This document shows, in pieces, positions 33,716 through 42,786 of a stretch of 44,789 nucleotides of DNA. Positions within the stretch are counted from its first letter, which is position 1. Every line of letters starts with the position of its first letter. The position numbers and the translations under genes were made by a program. Source of the stretch: Haloferax denitrificans ATCC 35960. Its GTDB lineage: Archaea > Halobacteriota > Halobacteria > Halobacteriales > Haloferacaceae. The stretch covers positions 1 through 44,789 of the forward strand of contig NZ_AOLP01000007.1 of assembly GCF_000337795.1 (NCBI RefSeq), read 5' to 3'. A model generated the notes under the pieces. That model saw nothing but the letters and a program-made list of their open reading frames with translations. It was not told where the DNA came from and searched no databases.

Positions 33716-34987
33716 TCAGCCGAGGAATCGGACGGCGGCGTCGGCGACGATGTCGGCCACGTCGACCACGTCGTCGGTGAAGACGAACTCGCCGGCGGCG
33801 TGGATGTTCTCGCCGTCGGGGCCGACGATGACCGTCGGGAGGCCGGCGCGGTCGCCGAGGTAGTTGAAGTCGCCGACGCTGGAGAAGTAGCCGTAGGCGG
33901 GGTCGACGCCGGCGACCGCGCGAGTCGAGTCCGAGAGGGCCGAAACGAGCGGGTGGTCTTCGTCCGTCACGTAGGGGCCGTAGCGGATGCCCTCGTCGGG
34001 CGATTCGCGGAACCCCACGTCGACCTCGCTCTCCAAGCCGAGTTCCTCGACGACGCGTTCGGCGTCGGCGCGGGCGTCTTCGAGCGTCTCGCCGACGACG
34101 ACGTGGCGGTCGACCATGAGGCGTGCGCGCTCGGGGACCGACAGCGTCTGGCTTCCCCCCTCGATTTTCAGCGGGCAGGTCGACCCCGACCCGAGTTTCG
34201 GGTGGTCGCCCACGTCGAGGTCGTCGAGCGCGGCCGCGAGTCTGCCGGCCTCGACGACCGCGTTGACGCCGGTTTCGGGTTTCGACCCGTGCGCCGCCTG
34301 TCCGCGGACGTCGATGTCGTAGAAGTAGCGACCGCGCGCGCCGAGGAGGAGCGCCGGGTTCTCGATGTCCTCCTGTGCGAGAATCGGGCCGGGTTCGGTG
34401 ACGATGGCGGCGTCGCAGTCGTCGACGACGCCGTCGCGGATGAGGCGGTCGGTGCCGAGTCCGTAGGGGCCCTCCTCGTCCACGACGGCCGTGAGGAGCA
34501 CGTCGCCGGCGAGGTCGCAGTCGGCGAGGGCGTCGAACGCGACCATGACGGCCGCGAGGCCGCCTTTCATGTCGCACGCGCCCTGTCCGTACAGTTTCCC
34601 GTCCTCGATGCGGCCCGAACACGGGTCTTCGTCCCAGTCTTCGACCAGTTTCACGGTGTCCATGTGGGCGTTCAACAGGAGCGTCGGCGCGTCCGGGTCC
34701 GACCCCTCCAGCCGGGCGACGACGTTGTCGCCCTCGTACTCCGTGATATCCGGTTCGCTCACGTGGTGGTACTCCGGGTCGTGCCCGCGGGCGTCCAACC
34801 AGTCGTAGACGAACTCGCTTATCTCGGCCTCCTCGAAGTACGGGCTCGGAATCCGCACGAGGTCCTGCAGGAGGTCGATGGTCTCGTCGGGGTCGACGCG
34901 GGGGGCGGCGTCGAGGTCGAGGCTGGTGTCCGGGTCGGAGTCGAAGTCGCCCGAGCGGTCACCGCGCGGTGTCGCGTCGTCAGTCAT
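33716..34987 (-). CDS. M20-family metallopeptidase / amino-acid deacylase
   Basis: This is a 423-residue protein of the ArgE/DapE/ACY1 group. Metal-site motifs are LLNAHMDTV near 107-115, GQGACDMKGG near 133-142 and VVDEEGPYG near 167-175. The dimerisation domain carries AAHGSKPETGVNAV. The last motif GENIHAAGEF gives the C-terminal metal His. Such enzymes remove acyl groups from N-acyl amino acids or cleave dipeptides. An Asp-rich N-terminal extension of about 30 residues precedes the catalytic domain. Its ATG overlaps the stop of the upstream permease gene by 8 bp, so uptake and hydrolysis are likely coupled. Confidence 0.92.
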   Translation of the reverse strand: MTDDATPRGDRSGDFDSDPDTSLDLDAAPRVDPDETIDLLQDLVRIPSPYFEEAEISEFVYDWLDARGHDPEYHHVSEPDITEYEGDNVVARLEGSDPDAPTLLLNAHMDTVKLVEDWDEDPCSGRIEDGKLYGQGACDMKGGLAAVMVAFDALADCDLAGDVLLTAVVDEEGPYGLGTDRLIRDGVVDDCDAAIVTEPGPILAQEDIENPALLLGARGRYFYDIDVRGQAAHGSKPETGVNAVVEAGRLAAALDDLDVGDHPKLGSGSTCPLKIEGGSQTLSVPERARLMVDRHVVVGETLEDARADAERVVEELGLESEVDVGFRESPDEGIRYGPYVTDEDHPLVSALSDSTRAVAGVDPAYGYFSSVGDFNYLGDRAGLPTVIVGPDGENIHAAGEFVFTDDVVDVADIVADAAVRFLG

Positions 34988-36380
34988 CGCTCACCCCGCG
35001 GACCGACGGGTTGTACTCGTCGGAGGGGACGCCGGGGAGCGTCCCGAGGATGGCCTCCACGTCGTGGTCCTTCCGTTGGCCGCGGTACCAGTAGACGCCG
35101 AAGACGACGAGGCCGACGGCGACCCACGGGACGTAAATCGACAGCGAGCCCTTGTACGCCTCGGTCAGGAGGCCGACCGCGCCGAGCGAGCCGACGAGCC
35201 CCGTCAGCGTGAGGAGCGCCGGGCGCGAAAAGCCCGCCTCAGCGCGGAGGTCGGTGCGGCTGTAGAGCACGTACAGCACCGTTATCGACACCGCGGCGTA
35301 GGCGATGAGGTAGCTGAACGTCGCGATGGCGATGGCCTGACTGAGGCCGGTGCTCCAGAAGGTGAGGCCGGAGGCGACGACGTACAGCGTCAGAAGCGAC
35401 CAATGGGGCGTCCCGAAGCGGTCGGAGACCGCCGAGAACTTCTTGGGGAACACCTCGTCCCACGCCCACGAGTAGGGCATCTTGATGCCCGCGGCCATGA
35501 CCGCGTGGACCGACGACGCGGTGGCGAGCAGGCCGCCGATACCGACGATGGCCGTGCCGATGTCGCCGAGGAACACTTCCGCGGCGGTCGAGAGCGGCCG
35601 CGCCGAGTCCGCGAGGACCGTGTAGTCGCCGACGACGCCGTAGATGACGGCGGCGGTCAGCACGTACAGGAAGATGAGGATGGCCGTGCCGCCGGCCATC
35701 GCCAGGGGGAGGTTCCGCGAGGGGTTCTTCACCTCAGCGCCCATCTGCCCGGCGACGGCGATGCCGATGTAGGCGTAGAACAGCGGGACCGCGGCGGCGA
35801 CGAAGCCGTCGAAGCCGCCGGTGAAGAACGGCTGGTAGTTCGCGGCGTCGATGTTCAACAGCCCGGGGCCGACGAGCACGAGTATCGACAGGATGAGAAA
35901 GCCGAAGATGGCGTTCTGCGAGCGGCTGTAACTCTTCGCGCCCACGAGGTTGACCAGAAAGAGGACCGTCAGTAGGCCGAAGCCGGCGAGCGTCGGGTCC
36001 ACCGAGGGATAGAACACCTGTAAGTAGCTCCCGAAGCCGATGGCGAGAACCGCGTCGGCGGCCATGTAGCCGAGCCACTTCGACCACGTCACCACGAACC
36101 CGGGGAGGCGGCTGTCGAACGCCCGCGAGACGTAGGCGTACGACCCCGCCGCGCCGGGGAAGATAGTCGCCATCCAGCCGTAGTTGAGCGCGATGCTCAT
36201 CGCGAGCAGTCCCGAGAGGATGACGACGAGGATGACGCTCGGTCCCGTCGTCGAACTCGCCGTGCCGAGGGTGACGAACAGCCCGGCTCCGAGCGTGCCC
36301 GCTACCACGGTGCTCACCGCGCCGAACAGTCCGATGTCCCGCGAGAGACTCCGTCCGTCGTTCACGTCTACCGATGACAT
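34980..36380 (-). CDS. APC-family amino-acid permease
   Basis: This 466-residue permease has about 12 membrane helices. The N-terminal helix-1 break GTLGAGLFVTLG near 28-39, the PGAAGSYAYVSRAF block near 75-88 and AGQMGAEVKNPSRNLP near 213-228 are standard APC features. It probably imports an amino acid or an N-acyl derivative. It is translated with the downstream M20 enzyme (8-bp overlap) and preceded 114 bp upstream by a Bat-type regulator, so the three may form one catabolic unit. Confidence 0.92.
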   Translation of the reverse strand: MSSVDVNDGRSLSRDIGLFGAVSTVVAGTLGAGLFVTLGTASSTTGPSVILVVILSGLLAMSIALNYGWMATIFPGAAGSYAYVSRAFDSRLPGFVVTWSKWLGYMAADAVLAIGFGSYLQVFYPSVDPTLAGFGLLTVLFLVNLVGAKSYSRSQNAIFGFLILSILVLVGPGLLNIDAANYQPFFTGGFDGFVAAAVPLFYAYIGIAVAGQMGAEVKNPSRNLPLAMAGGTAILIFLYVLTAAVIYGVVGDYTVLADSARPLSTAAEVFLGDIGTAIVGIGGLLATASSVHAVMAAGIKMPYSWAWDEVFPKKFSAVSDRFGTPHWSLLTLYVVASGLTFWSTGLSQAIAIATFSYLIAYAAVSITVLYVLYSRTDLRAEAGFSRPALLTLTGLVGSLGAVGLLTEAYKGSLSIYVPWVAVGLVVFGVYWYRGQRKDHDVEAILGTLPGVPSDEYNPSVRGVSDD

Positions 36381-36494
36381 GTTATCACATGGGTCGGTTG
36401 TCGGGCAAAGTACCCCTCCCTCTCATGAGTGGGGCGGCGGGAGAGCGAGCGACGAACCCGCCGAAATCCCGCCCAACAACCCGAAAAAGCCGTT

Positions 36495-37184
36495 TCAGTA
36501 GTCGCCGAGCAGTTTCGACTCCGCCTTCCGGAGGTGTTCGAGGAGCGTCGCCTTCGAGATGTCCAGTTCCGCCGCCAGCGACGCCGCGCTCACTTCGCGG
36601 GGCCACGTGTAGTAGTCGCGGCGGCGGGCCAGTTCGTACACCTCGCGCTGGCGCTCGGAGAGCGCGTCGGTGCGGAACATACCGCCGCCGTTCTCGGGAG
36701 CCGTGATGAGCTCCACGTCGATGTCGGCGTTCCGCTCCTCGCGAATCTCCTCTAACCGCTCGTGGACGGTCTGCCGCGTCTCGTGGACGAGCACGGTCCA
36801 GCGCTCGCGGCCGCCCTGCATGCGAACCGGCTCGTCGGGGATGAACCCCCGCGAGACGAGGGCGTCGTTGATGGAGTTCCCGAGGTCGTAGCGGACGACG
36901 ATACCGCGGGCCGCGCTCCCCGGCACCCCGGCGTCGCCGGCGTGGTCGTCGGTCTCCCACACCGACTCGGTCAGGTCGGACGCGCGGACGGCCGCGACGA
37001 GTTCGTCCACCTCCTCGGTCGTGTCGGCGTAGGCGGTGAAACGGCCGTTGGCGAGGCCGTCTATCTCGTGGACGCCGTGACCGAGGAGCCCCCCGCTCGT
37101 CTCCGCGGTCACCTGTAGCGTCCAGCAGTCCGGGTGCCAGATGTCGAGACAGACCCGAGCGCCCCGTCCTCCCTCTCGTGCCAT
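36495..37184 (-). CDS. Bat-like HTH-10 transcriptional regulator
   Basis: The 229-residue protein has the C-terminal HTH-10 domain of bacterioopsin-activator-like regulators: LSERQREVYELARRRDYYTWPREVS near 170-195, followed by the recognition helix ISKATLLEHLRKAESKLL (about 208-225). Its N-terminal domain (CLDIWHPDCWTLQVTAE) is the usual sensing part and contains two Cys and a His that could bind metal. It lies upstream of the amino-acid permease and the M20 enzyme, so control of those genes is likely but inferred. A T-rich TATA-like box lies about 30 nt upstream. Confidence 0.93.
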   Translation of the reverse strand: MAREGGRGARVCLDIWHPDCWTLQVTAETSGGLLGHGVHEIDGLANGRFTAYADTTEEVDELVAAVRASDLTESVWETDDHAGDAGVPGSAARGIVVRYDLGNSINDALVSRGFIPDEPVRMQGGRERWTVLVHETRQTVHERLEEIREERNADIDVELITAPENGGGMFRTDALSERQREVYELARRRDYYTWPREVSAASLAAELDISKATLLEHLRKAESKLLGDY

Positions 37185-37212
37185 TCGATAGCATGGAAGG
37201 GCGCTCGCCGGG

Positions 37213-37222
37213 TAAAAAGGTA
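37213..37222 (-). promoter_or_regulatory. TATA-like box for the Bat-like regulator
   Basis: CTTTTTACCC on the minus strand lies 29-38 nt before the ATG at 37184, in an otherwise GC-rich gap. Confidence 0.4.
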
Positions 37223-37314
37223 TCCAACCTGACTCGATGCGACGCGACGACCGGTCGGCGCGGGCCGTCTCGGCGGTCTCGGCAATCGCGGTCGGTCGGA
37301 GACCCTCGCGGCGC

Positions 37315-38340
37315 TTACTCGATTCGCTCGCGCGCCGCGGCGACGAGAAGCGGGAGCATGATGGTCGCGTCGCCGAGGACCGTCGTGTTGCGGGCGTCCT
37401 TCTCCAGTTTGCCCCACGAGCGCGCCTCGTCGAGCGTCGCGCCCGAGAGGCCGCCGGTCGCGGCGGGGTCCATCGTTATCTGGACGCCGTAGTCGTACGC
37501 GCCGGGCGTGACGAGCATCGTCTGGAGCGTGAAGTTCTTCGGGACGCCGCCGCCGACGAGGAGACAGCCGGCCGTGTCGGCGTCGTACGCGAGGTCGGTC
37601 AACGGCGTCATGTCGGCCAGCGCGTCCAGCGAGAACGACGAGGTCTGCGAGTACATCCACGCCTGTAGGCCGAGGACGGAGTCCTGAACCGCCGGGCAGT
37701 AGATGGGCACGTCGGACTCGTAGGCCGCGGCCGCGACGCCGGCGTCCTCCTCTACTCCCTCGCGGTCGTTGACCTCGCTGTTGGCCCGGCCGAGTTCGCG
37801 GCAGAGGTCGGCGATGCTGACGGTTCCCTCTGCTTCCAGCGCCGGGAACACCTCGTCGCGCAGGTGCGACTCGAACAGCGCGAAATGCTCCTGCGGGAGG
37901 TAGACGTTGTAGATGCGGTCGACCTCCTCGTCGCGGAGCGTCTCGTCGTGCTCGCGTTCGGTCTTCTCGCCGTGGTGCTCGGCTCCATGATGGTGCTTGC
38001 CGCCGATGGCCTCGATGGCGTCGTGTGTGAGGTTCGCGCCCGTCGTCACCAGCGCGTCCACGTAGCCGTCGCGGATGAGGTCGGAGACGACCTTGCGCAT
38101 CCCGGTCGGGACCATCGCGCCGGCCAGCGACATGAACACCGTGCAGTCGTCGTCGGCCAGCATCTCGGCGTAGATGTCGGCGGCCTCGTGGACGTCGGCC
38201 GCGCCGATGCCCGCGTGGCCGTACTGCTCGACTAACTCGCCGACGGTCATGCCGCCGCGGACCTCGGCGTGGCCCAGCGGGTCGTGTTGGAACTCCTCGC
38301 GGTCCGGCATCTCGTAGCCGTCATCGTCGTGGTCGCTCAT
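37315..38340 (-). CDS. dys: deoxyhypusine synthase
   Basis: This is a 341-residue enzyme. The catalytic Lys lies in DEARSWGKLEKDA (K near 311). NAD-site segments VTTGANLTHDAIEAIGG and GGGVPKNF and the metabolite site near DSVLGLQ are all present. It installs the aminobutyl group on aIF5A. A His-rich stretch (KHHHGAEHHGEKTEREH) follows the NAD loop and looks like an insertion specific to haloarchaea. In haloarchaea agmatine rather than spermidine is the donor; this is known from work in Haloferax volcanii. The gene lies close to the agmatinase-like and aIF5A genes. Confidence 0.95.
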   Translation of the reverse strand: MSDHDDDGYEMPDREEFQHDPLGHAEVRGGMTVGELVEQYGHAGIGAADVHEAADIYAEMLADDDCTVFMSLAGAMVPTGMRKVVSDLIRDGYVDALVTTGANLTHDAIEAIGGKHHHGAEHHGEKTEREHDETLRDEEVDRIYNVYLPQEHFALFESHLRDEVFPALEAEGTVSIADLCRELGRANSEVNDREGVEEDAGVAAAAYESDVPIYCPAVQDSVLGLQAWMYSQTSSFSLDALADMTPLTDLAYDADTAGCLLVGGGVPKNFTLQTMLVTPGAYDYGVQITMDPAATGGLSGATLDEARSWGKLEKDARNTTVLGDATIMLPLLVAAARERIE

Positions 38341-38421
38341 GCGAGGGAGTGCGTCGGCCGAGCGTTTGAACGCCCCGGTCCGGCGATGCCGTGCGGCGGG
38401 TTGGCAGACGTTCGGTCGCCC

Positions 38422-39183
38422 TTACAGCCCGGTCGGGTGGCTGACGTACTCTGTCTCCAGTCCCCACTCGTCGGCGAGGCCCCGCAGGCTCCGCACCCCG
38501 AACGTCTCGGTCGCGTAGTGCCCCGCGAGGAACACCGAGACGCCGGCCTCGCGCGCCTCGTGGTACGCCTTCTGTTTGCCCTCGCCGGTGACGAGCGCGT
38601 CGACGCCGCGGTCGATGGCCTCGTCCAGCCAGTCGACGCCGGAGCCGGTGACCACCCCGACCGAGGAAATCTCGTCGGGACCGAAGTCGAGGACGGTCGT
38701 GCCCGCGCTCCCGTCGAGGTCGTCGAGCGCCGCCCGAATCTCGTCGGCCGCCTTCGGCGACTCGAAGGTTCCCGTCTGCCCGATGTGAATCGGCCCGAGC
38801 GACCCGAACGGCTCGGTGTCCACGAGGCCGAGGTGGTCGGCGACGCCGGCGGCGTTGCCGAGTTCCTGATGGCCGTCCAGCGGGAGGTGCGAGACGTAGA
38901 GCGCGAGGTCGCCGCGAATCAGCGGCTCGACGCGGTCGAAGTCGCGGCCGGTCACTCGGTCGAGGCCGCCCCAGACGAGGCCGTGATGGACGACGAGCAG
39001 GTCGGCGTCGGCGTCGAGCGCGGCGTCGATGGTCGCCTCCGCGGCGTCGACGGCGAAGGCGACTTTCTCGACCGATTTCTCGTCGGGACCGACCTGCAGG
39101 CCGTTGGCGCTGGCGTCCACGTCGGCGAAGTCGTCGGTCGCGAGCGTCTCGTCGAGGCGGGCGACGATGTCGGAGAGTTGCAT
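38422..39183 (-). CDS. Nif3-like (DUF34) dinuclear metal protein
   Basis: The 253-residue protein matches Nif3: LVVHHGLVWGG near 63-73 with metal His residues, LYVSHLPLDGH near 95-105 and the late DALVTGEGKQKAYHEAREAG and GHYATETFGV segments. Two metals are expected. GTP cyclohydrolase activity is claimed in some databases but not established; its role remains unclear. No start upstream of the ATG is supported, since MQLSDIVARLDE is the family start. It sits between the deoxyhypusine synthase and agmatinase genes on the same strand. Confidence 0.93.
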   Translation of the reverse strand: MQLSDIVARLDETLATDDFADVDASANGLQVGPDEKSVEKVAFAVDAAEATIDAALDADADLLVVHHGLVWGGLDRVTGRDFDRVEPLIRGDLALYVSHLPLDGHQELGNAAGVADHLGLVDTEPFGSLGPIHIGQTGTFESPKAADEIRAALDDLDGSAGTTVLDFGPDEISSVGVVTGSGVDWLDEAIDRGVDALVTGEGKQKAYHEAREAGVSVFLAGHYATETFGVRSLRGLADEWGLETEYVSHPTGL

Positions 39184-39316
39184 ATCGGGGAGTGGTGACT
39201 CGGGGACTTGTAAGGAACGGGACGGCGCGCGGTGATACCGGTGGTGCGCGGCTCGGCGGTGCGTGGGCGACCGTCCAGCGGTCGGCGCTTCGCCCACCCG
39301 CCCGACCGCCAGTCGC

Positions 39317-40132
39317 TTACGACCGCCCGGCGGCGTGCGAGAAGACGAACTCCCGGAGGAGTTTCGCCGCCAGCGACGCGGCCTGTCCGTCGTCGCGGTC
39401 GTTGACCTCAACCACGTCGAAGCCGTCGGCGTGGGGCGCGACCGCTCGGACAACGTCTCGCATCTCCCGAGACGTGAGGCCAAACGGCTCTTTCGTGCCC
39501 GTGCCGGGCGCGAACGCCGGGTCCGCGGCGTCGATATCGACGCTCAGATAGACGGACTGGTCGTCGTCGAAGTCGGGGCCCCAGTCGGCGACGGCCTCGG
39601 GCTCGACCACGGTCACGTCGTCGGCGTCGGCGCGCTCCCACTCATCGGGCGAGCCGGTTCGCGCGCCGAGAATCACGACTTCGTCGACGCCGAGTTTGTC
39701 GAGGACGCGGCGGGTGACGGTGGCGTGGCTCCACTCGTTGCCGTCGTACTCCGTTCGCAGGTCGAGGTGGGCGTCGAGACAGACGAACACGTCGGGTTCG
39801 ACGCCGGTGACGCCGGCGGCGGTGACGGTGTGTTCGCCGCCGAGGACGACGGGGACGGCGTCGTCCCAGACGGCGTCGCGGACGCTTCCGGCGAGCCATT
39901 CGACGTACTCAGGTGCGTCGTCCCACGCGCGGACGTCGCCCGCGTCGTGGACGCGCAAGTCGGTGAAAAACTGGTCGGTGCGCCGGTCGTAGTCGTCGAA
40001 CGACTCGGCGAACCGACGGATTCGGTTCGGTCCGAACCGGGTTCCGGGTTGGAAGGACGTCGAGATGTCGAGCGGAGCGCCGAGAAGGACGTAGTCGGCG
40101 ACCTCGCGGTCTGCGGTTGCTCCGGGGAACAT
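39317..40132 (-). CDS. speB: agmatinase / ureohydrolase family
   Basis: This is a 271-residue ureohydrolase. The metal ligands are H101 (GGEHT), D120, H122 and D124 (DAHLD) and D199 and D201 (SVDIDAADP). The two-Mn site is therefore complete. It starts 14 bp after the aIF5A stop and is almost surely cotranscribed with it. In Haloferax an enzyme of this family acts on the agmatine-derived group already placed on aIF5A, releasing urea to give deoxyhypusine; this link is established knowledge for the genus and is inferred here from family and location. The start at 40132 excludes an Arg-rich frame extension that runs into the aIF5A gene. Confidence 0.93.
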   Translation of the reverse strand: MFPGATADREVADYVLLGAPLDISTSFQPGTRFGPNRIRRFAESFDDYDRRTDQFFTDLRVHDAGDVRAWDDAPEYVEWLAGSVRDAVWDDAVPVVLGGEHTVTAAGVTGVEPDVFVCLDAHLDLRTEYDGNEWSHATVTRRVLDKLGVDEVVILGARTGSPDEWERADADDVTVVEPEAVADWGPDFDDDQSVYLSVDIDAADPAFAPGTGTKEPFGLTSREMRDVVRAVAPHADGFDVVEVNDRDDGQAASLAAKLLREFVFSHAAGRS

Positions 40133-40146
40133 CTCTCTCCCCCCGT

Positions 40147-40521
40147 TTAGACGATCTTTCGCTGGCCTTCGTACTCGAGGTACTCGATCTCGTCTTCGGG
40201 GTTGAGGTCTTCCTCCTCGGGGATGCGCATCGTGAACGTCTGGTACGTTTCGAGGTCCATAATCTGGGCGTCCTCGCCGGTGACGGAGACGACCTGGCCC
40301 TGCTTCCGCTCGATGATGGGCACCCACACCTTCGCGTCGACAGGCTGGGAGAGCGAGCGCTTCTTGCTGTCGAAGACGCCGCGGGCTTCGACGCGCGCCT
40401 TCGCGCTACCGTGCTTACCGGGCTTGGCGGTACTGTAGGCGTTGATCTTGCACGGCTTTTCTTCCATCATGACGTAGCTTCCTTCTTGGAGCTCGCGCAC
40501 CTGCTTCTGCTCTTTCGCCAT
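40147..40521 (-). CDS. eif5A: translation initiation factor 5A (aIF5A)
   Basis: This 124-residue protein has the hypusination loop [16 protein letters not shown], with K36 the modified lysine. The C-terminal OB domain ([20 protein letters not shown]) follows. aIF5A helps ribosomes pass difficult sequences such as polyproline. It is the first gene of a probable operon with the agmatinase-like gene, 14 bp downstream. A TATA box lies 23-31 nt upstream of its ATG. Length and domain layout are normal for archaea. Confidence 0.97.
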   Translation of the reverse strand: MAKEQKQVRELQEGSYVMMEEKPCKINAYSTAKPGKHGSAKARVEARGVFDSKKRSLSQPVDAKVWVPIIERKQGQVVSVTGEDAQIMDLETYQTFTMRIPEEEDLNPEDEIEYLEYEGQRKIV

Positions 40522-40543
40522 GTCTCTCCGTTATCGGATGGAG

Positions 40544-40552
40544 GGTATAAAC
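40544..40552 (-). promoter_or_regulatory. TATA box for the aIF5A/agmatinase operon
   Basis: GTTTATACC on the minus strand lies 23-31 nt before the ATG at 40521; a leaderless transcript is expected. Confidence 0.6.
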
Positions 40553-40615
40553 GGTTTGGAACCGTCTTCGCACGCGAATCCTTGCCGTGAAAATCGCGGC
40601 CGTCGGGCGGTTCGG

Positions 40616-41044
40616 TCAGGCGTCTTCGACCGCGTCGACCTCGGCCATCTCCGGGTCGAACCACGTCCCCGTCGCGTCGCGTCTGGCGAGGCTCCCGAGC
40701 GCGCCGGACGCGACGTTCGGCAGTGCGAGCGCGAGCATGATGGCGGTCGTCAGCTCGCCGGGCGTCTCGACCAGCGGGATGACGTACTGGAACGGAAACA
40801 GAATCGGCGTCCGTTCGAGAAAGGTCAAAAGCACCGAAAGCGGCATGAGCAGACAGCCCCAGGCGACGCCGGCCATGAGGCCGTGCCACCCGCCGTCGGC
40901 GGGGTCCGTGCCGACGACGTAGCCGGCGAGCGCGCTCCCCGTGACGCCGCCGACGAGGGTGAACTGCCCCGTCATCGCGTAGACGAGCGATTCGGTGCAC
41001 GCGGCGAGACACACCCCCACGAGCACCGGTCGCCACTCCGTCAT
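40616..41044 (-). CDS. four-helix membrane protein, DUF5518-like
   Basis: The 142-residue protein has about four hydrophobic helices. The glycine-rich GGVTGSALAGYVVG followed by DGGWHGLMAGVAWG fits the DUF5518 family common in haloarchaea, recalled from memory. No catalytic motif is visible. Function unknown. The C-terminal tail is acidic and probably cytoplasmic. Confidence 0.75.
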   Translation of the reverse strand: MTEWRPVLVGVCLAACTESLVYAMTGQFTLVGGVTGSALAGYVVGTDPADGGWHGLMAGVAWGCLLMPLSVLLTFLERTPILFPFQYVIPLVETPGELTTAIMLALALPNVASGALGSLARRDATGTWFDPEMAEVDAVEDA

Positions 41045-41070
41045 GGCAGAGACCGTGTCCCCGCGAGCCG

Positions 41071-41080
41071 ATAAAATTAC
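41071..41080 (-). promoter_or_regulatory. TATA-like box for the DUF5518-like gene
   Basis: GTAATTTTAT on the minus strand lies 27-36 nt before the ATG at 41044, in the only AT-rich stretch of this gap. Confidence 0.5.
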
Positions 41081-41101
41081 GCGCCCGATTCTCAGCTTTG
41101 A

Positions 41102-42778
41102 TTACTCTCTGCGGCGCTCTTTGAGGTTCTGTCGGGTGAACTGCGGCGTCGTCCGGATGCCCTTCCGCGAGCGGAACGACCGCCACAGGAGCAGGGCGAC
41201 GACGCCCGTCGGAGCGCCAGCCGCGCCGACCGCGACGAGGTTCTCCGGGTTCAGCGCGTAGATGATGACCGTCGAGACGAAGCCGAACGACAGGAAGATG
41301 CCGTAGATGAGCCGCTTTGCCAGTTTGTCGAGGACGCCGCGGTTGTCCTCCAGCCGGACGTTGAGCGTCAGGTTGTCGCGGTCCGCCCGGTCGAGGACGC
41401 GTTCGAGTTTGGGCGGCACCCGGAACAGCGACTGGGCGGTCTTTTGGCCCTGCTGGCCGACGCCCTCGATGATTTTCTGGACGCTCTCCTCGCGGTAGCC
41501 CTCCTCGGTCAGGTAGTCGGTCGCCACCGAGATGAAGTCGAACTCGGGGTCGAGCGTGACACAAACCCCCTCGACGACGCCGGCGACCCGGAGCACGAGC
41601 GCGAGGTTCCGGGGGAGCCGAAGCGGGAACTCGTAAATCGTGGACTCGACCTGTTCGAGGATTTGATTGACGCGGTACTGCTCGATGTCGTCGCCGCGGG
41701 CGTCGGCGATGGCGAGTTCCATCACGTCGCCCATCACCTGCCGGTCGACGTTCGGACTGAGCGTCCCCATCTCGATGAGCGTGTCGAGGATGCCGTCGAC
41801 GTCCTGGTTGGCGACGGCGATGTAGAACTCCACGATTTTCTCCTGGATGAACGGGTCGACCTCGCCGTGCATCCCGAAGTCGTAGAAGATGATGCGCCCG
41901 TCGTCGGTCACGGAGAGGTTCCCCGGGTGGGGGTCGGCGTGGAACACGCCGTCGTCGACGATCATCTGGAGGTAGATTCGCTGGAGGTTCGTCGCCAGCT
42001 CCGTGCGGTCGATTCCGCGGTCGTCCAGCGCCTCGATGTTGTTTATCTTGGTTCCGGGGAGGTACTCCATCGTGAGCACCCGGTCGTCGGAGCGCTCGGG
42101 AATCGGCTCGGGGATGACGAGCGTGTCGTCGTCCGCGAAGTTCTCCTGAATCTCGACGAGCGTCTCGGCCTCCTCGGCGTAGTCCATCTCCTCGCGGATG
42201 GTCTTGGCGAACTCGTCGGCGAGGTTCTCAAGCGAGAACGCCCGCCCCTCGCCGATAAAGCGCATGAGAAGCGGCATGGACCAGCGGATGACCCGGAGGT
42301 CGGCCTCGACGAGGTCCTCGATGCCGGGTCGGCGGACCTTGACGGCGACCTTCTCGCCTTCGTACTCGGCGACGTACACCTGCCCGAGGCTCGCGCCGCT
42401 TATCGGGTCGCTGTCGAACGAGTCGAACGCTTCCTCGACGGGGCCGAGCTCCGCTTCGAGGACGGCCTTCGACTCGTCCCACGGCGCGGGTGGCACGTCG
42501 TCTTGGAGGCTCCCGAGCACCTCGATGTACTCCGGGGGGAGGATGTCGGGGCGCGTCGACAGGAGCTGTCCGAGCTTGATGAACGTCGGCCCGAGCGTCA
42601 GTAGCGACTCTAAGAGGATGTCGGCGCGCTCGACGCGCATCTCGGTCGTGACGCGTCGGCCGCCGCCGAACAGGAGGTACTTCCGCTTGTCACGGGTGTA
42701 CGCGACGATGAGCGGGGAGAACTGATACAGGACGACGAGGAACCGCCAGTAGGCGCGGAGGTTGACCAGCGTGACCAC
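41102..42778 (-). CDS. ABC1/AarF/UbiB family atypical kinase
   Basis: This is a 558-residue protein starting at GTG. UbiB-type motifs: FIKLGQLLSTRPDILPPEY near 66-84 (the KxGQ motif), the AxxGQVY-like ISGASLGQVY near 123-132, VKVRRPGIEDLVEADLR near 145-161, HADPHPGNL near 280-288 and FYDFGMHG near 298-305 (DFG). Two membrane helices lie near the C-terminus (about 493-540). Members help quinone biosynthesis or lipid homeostasis, binding ATP without ordinary protein-kinase activity. The Hsp20 gene lies 8 bp upstream on the same strand and may be cotranscribed. Confidence 0.93.
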   Translation of the reverse strand: MVTLVNLRAYWRFLVVLYQFSPLIVAYTRDKRKYLLFGGGRRVTTEMRVERADILLESLLTLGPTFIKLGQLLSTRPDILPPEYIEVLGSLQDDVPPAPWDESKAVLEAELGPVEEAFDSFDSDPISGASLGQVYVAEYEGEKVAVKVRRPGIEDLVEADLRVIRWSMPLLMRFIGEGRAFSLENLADEFAKTIREEMDYAEEAETLVEIQENFADDDTLVIPEPIPERSDDRVLTMEYLPGTKINNIEALDDRGIDRTELATNLQRIYLQMIVDDGVFHADPHPGNLSVTDDGRIIFYDFGMHGEVDPFIQEKIVEFYIAVANQDVDGILDTLIEMGTLSPNVDRQVMGDVMELAIADARGDDIEQYRVNQILEQVESTIYEFPLRLPRNLALVLRVAGVVEGVCVTLDPEFDFISVATDYLTEEGYREESVQKIIEGVGQQGQKTAQSLFRVPPKLERVLDRADRDNLTLNVRLEDNRGVLDKLAKRLIYGIFLSFGFVSTVIIYALNPENLVAVGAAGAPTGVVALLLWRSFRSRKGIRTTPQFTRQNLKERRRE

Positions 42779-42786
42779 CCGCCTCG

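Noticed and set aside
33578-35212. 544-codon open frame on the plus strand
   Set aside because: It is antisense to the M20 peptidase and ends in Arg-rich sequence; no family features.
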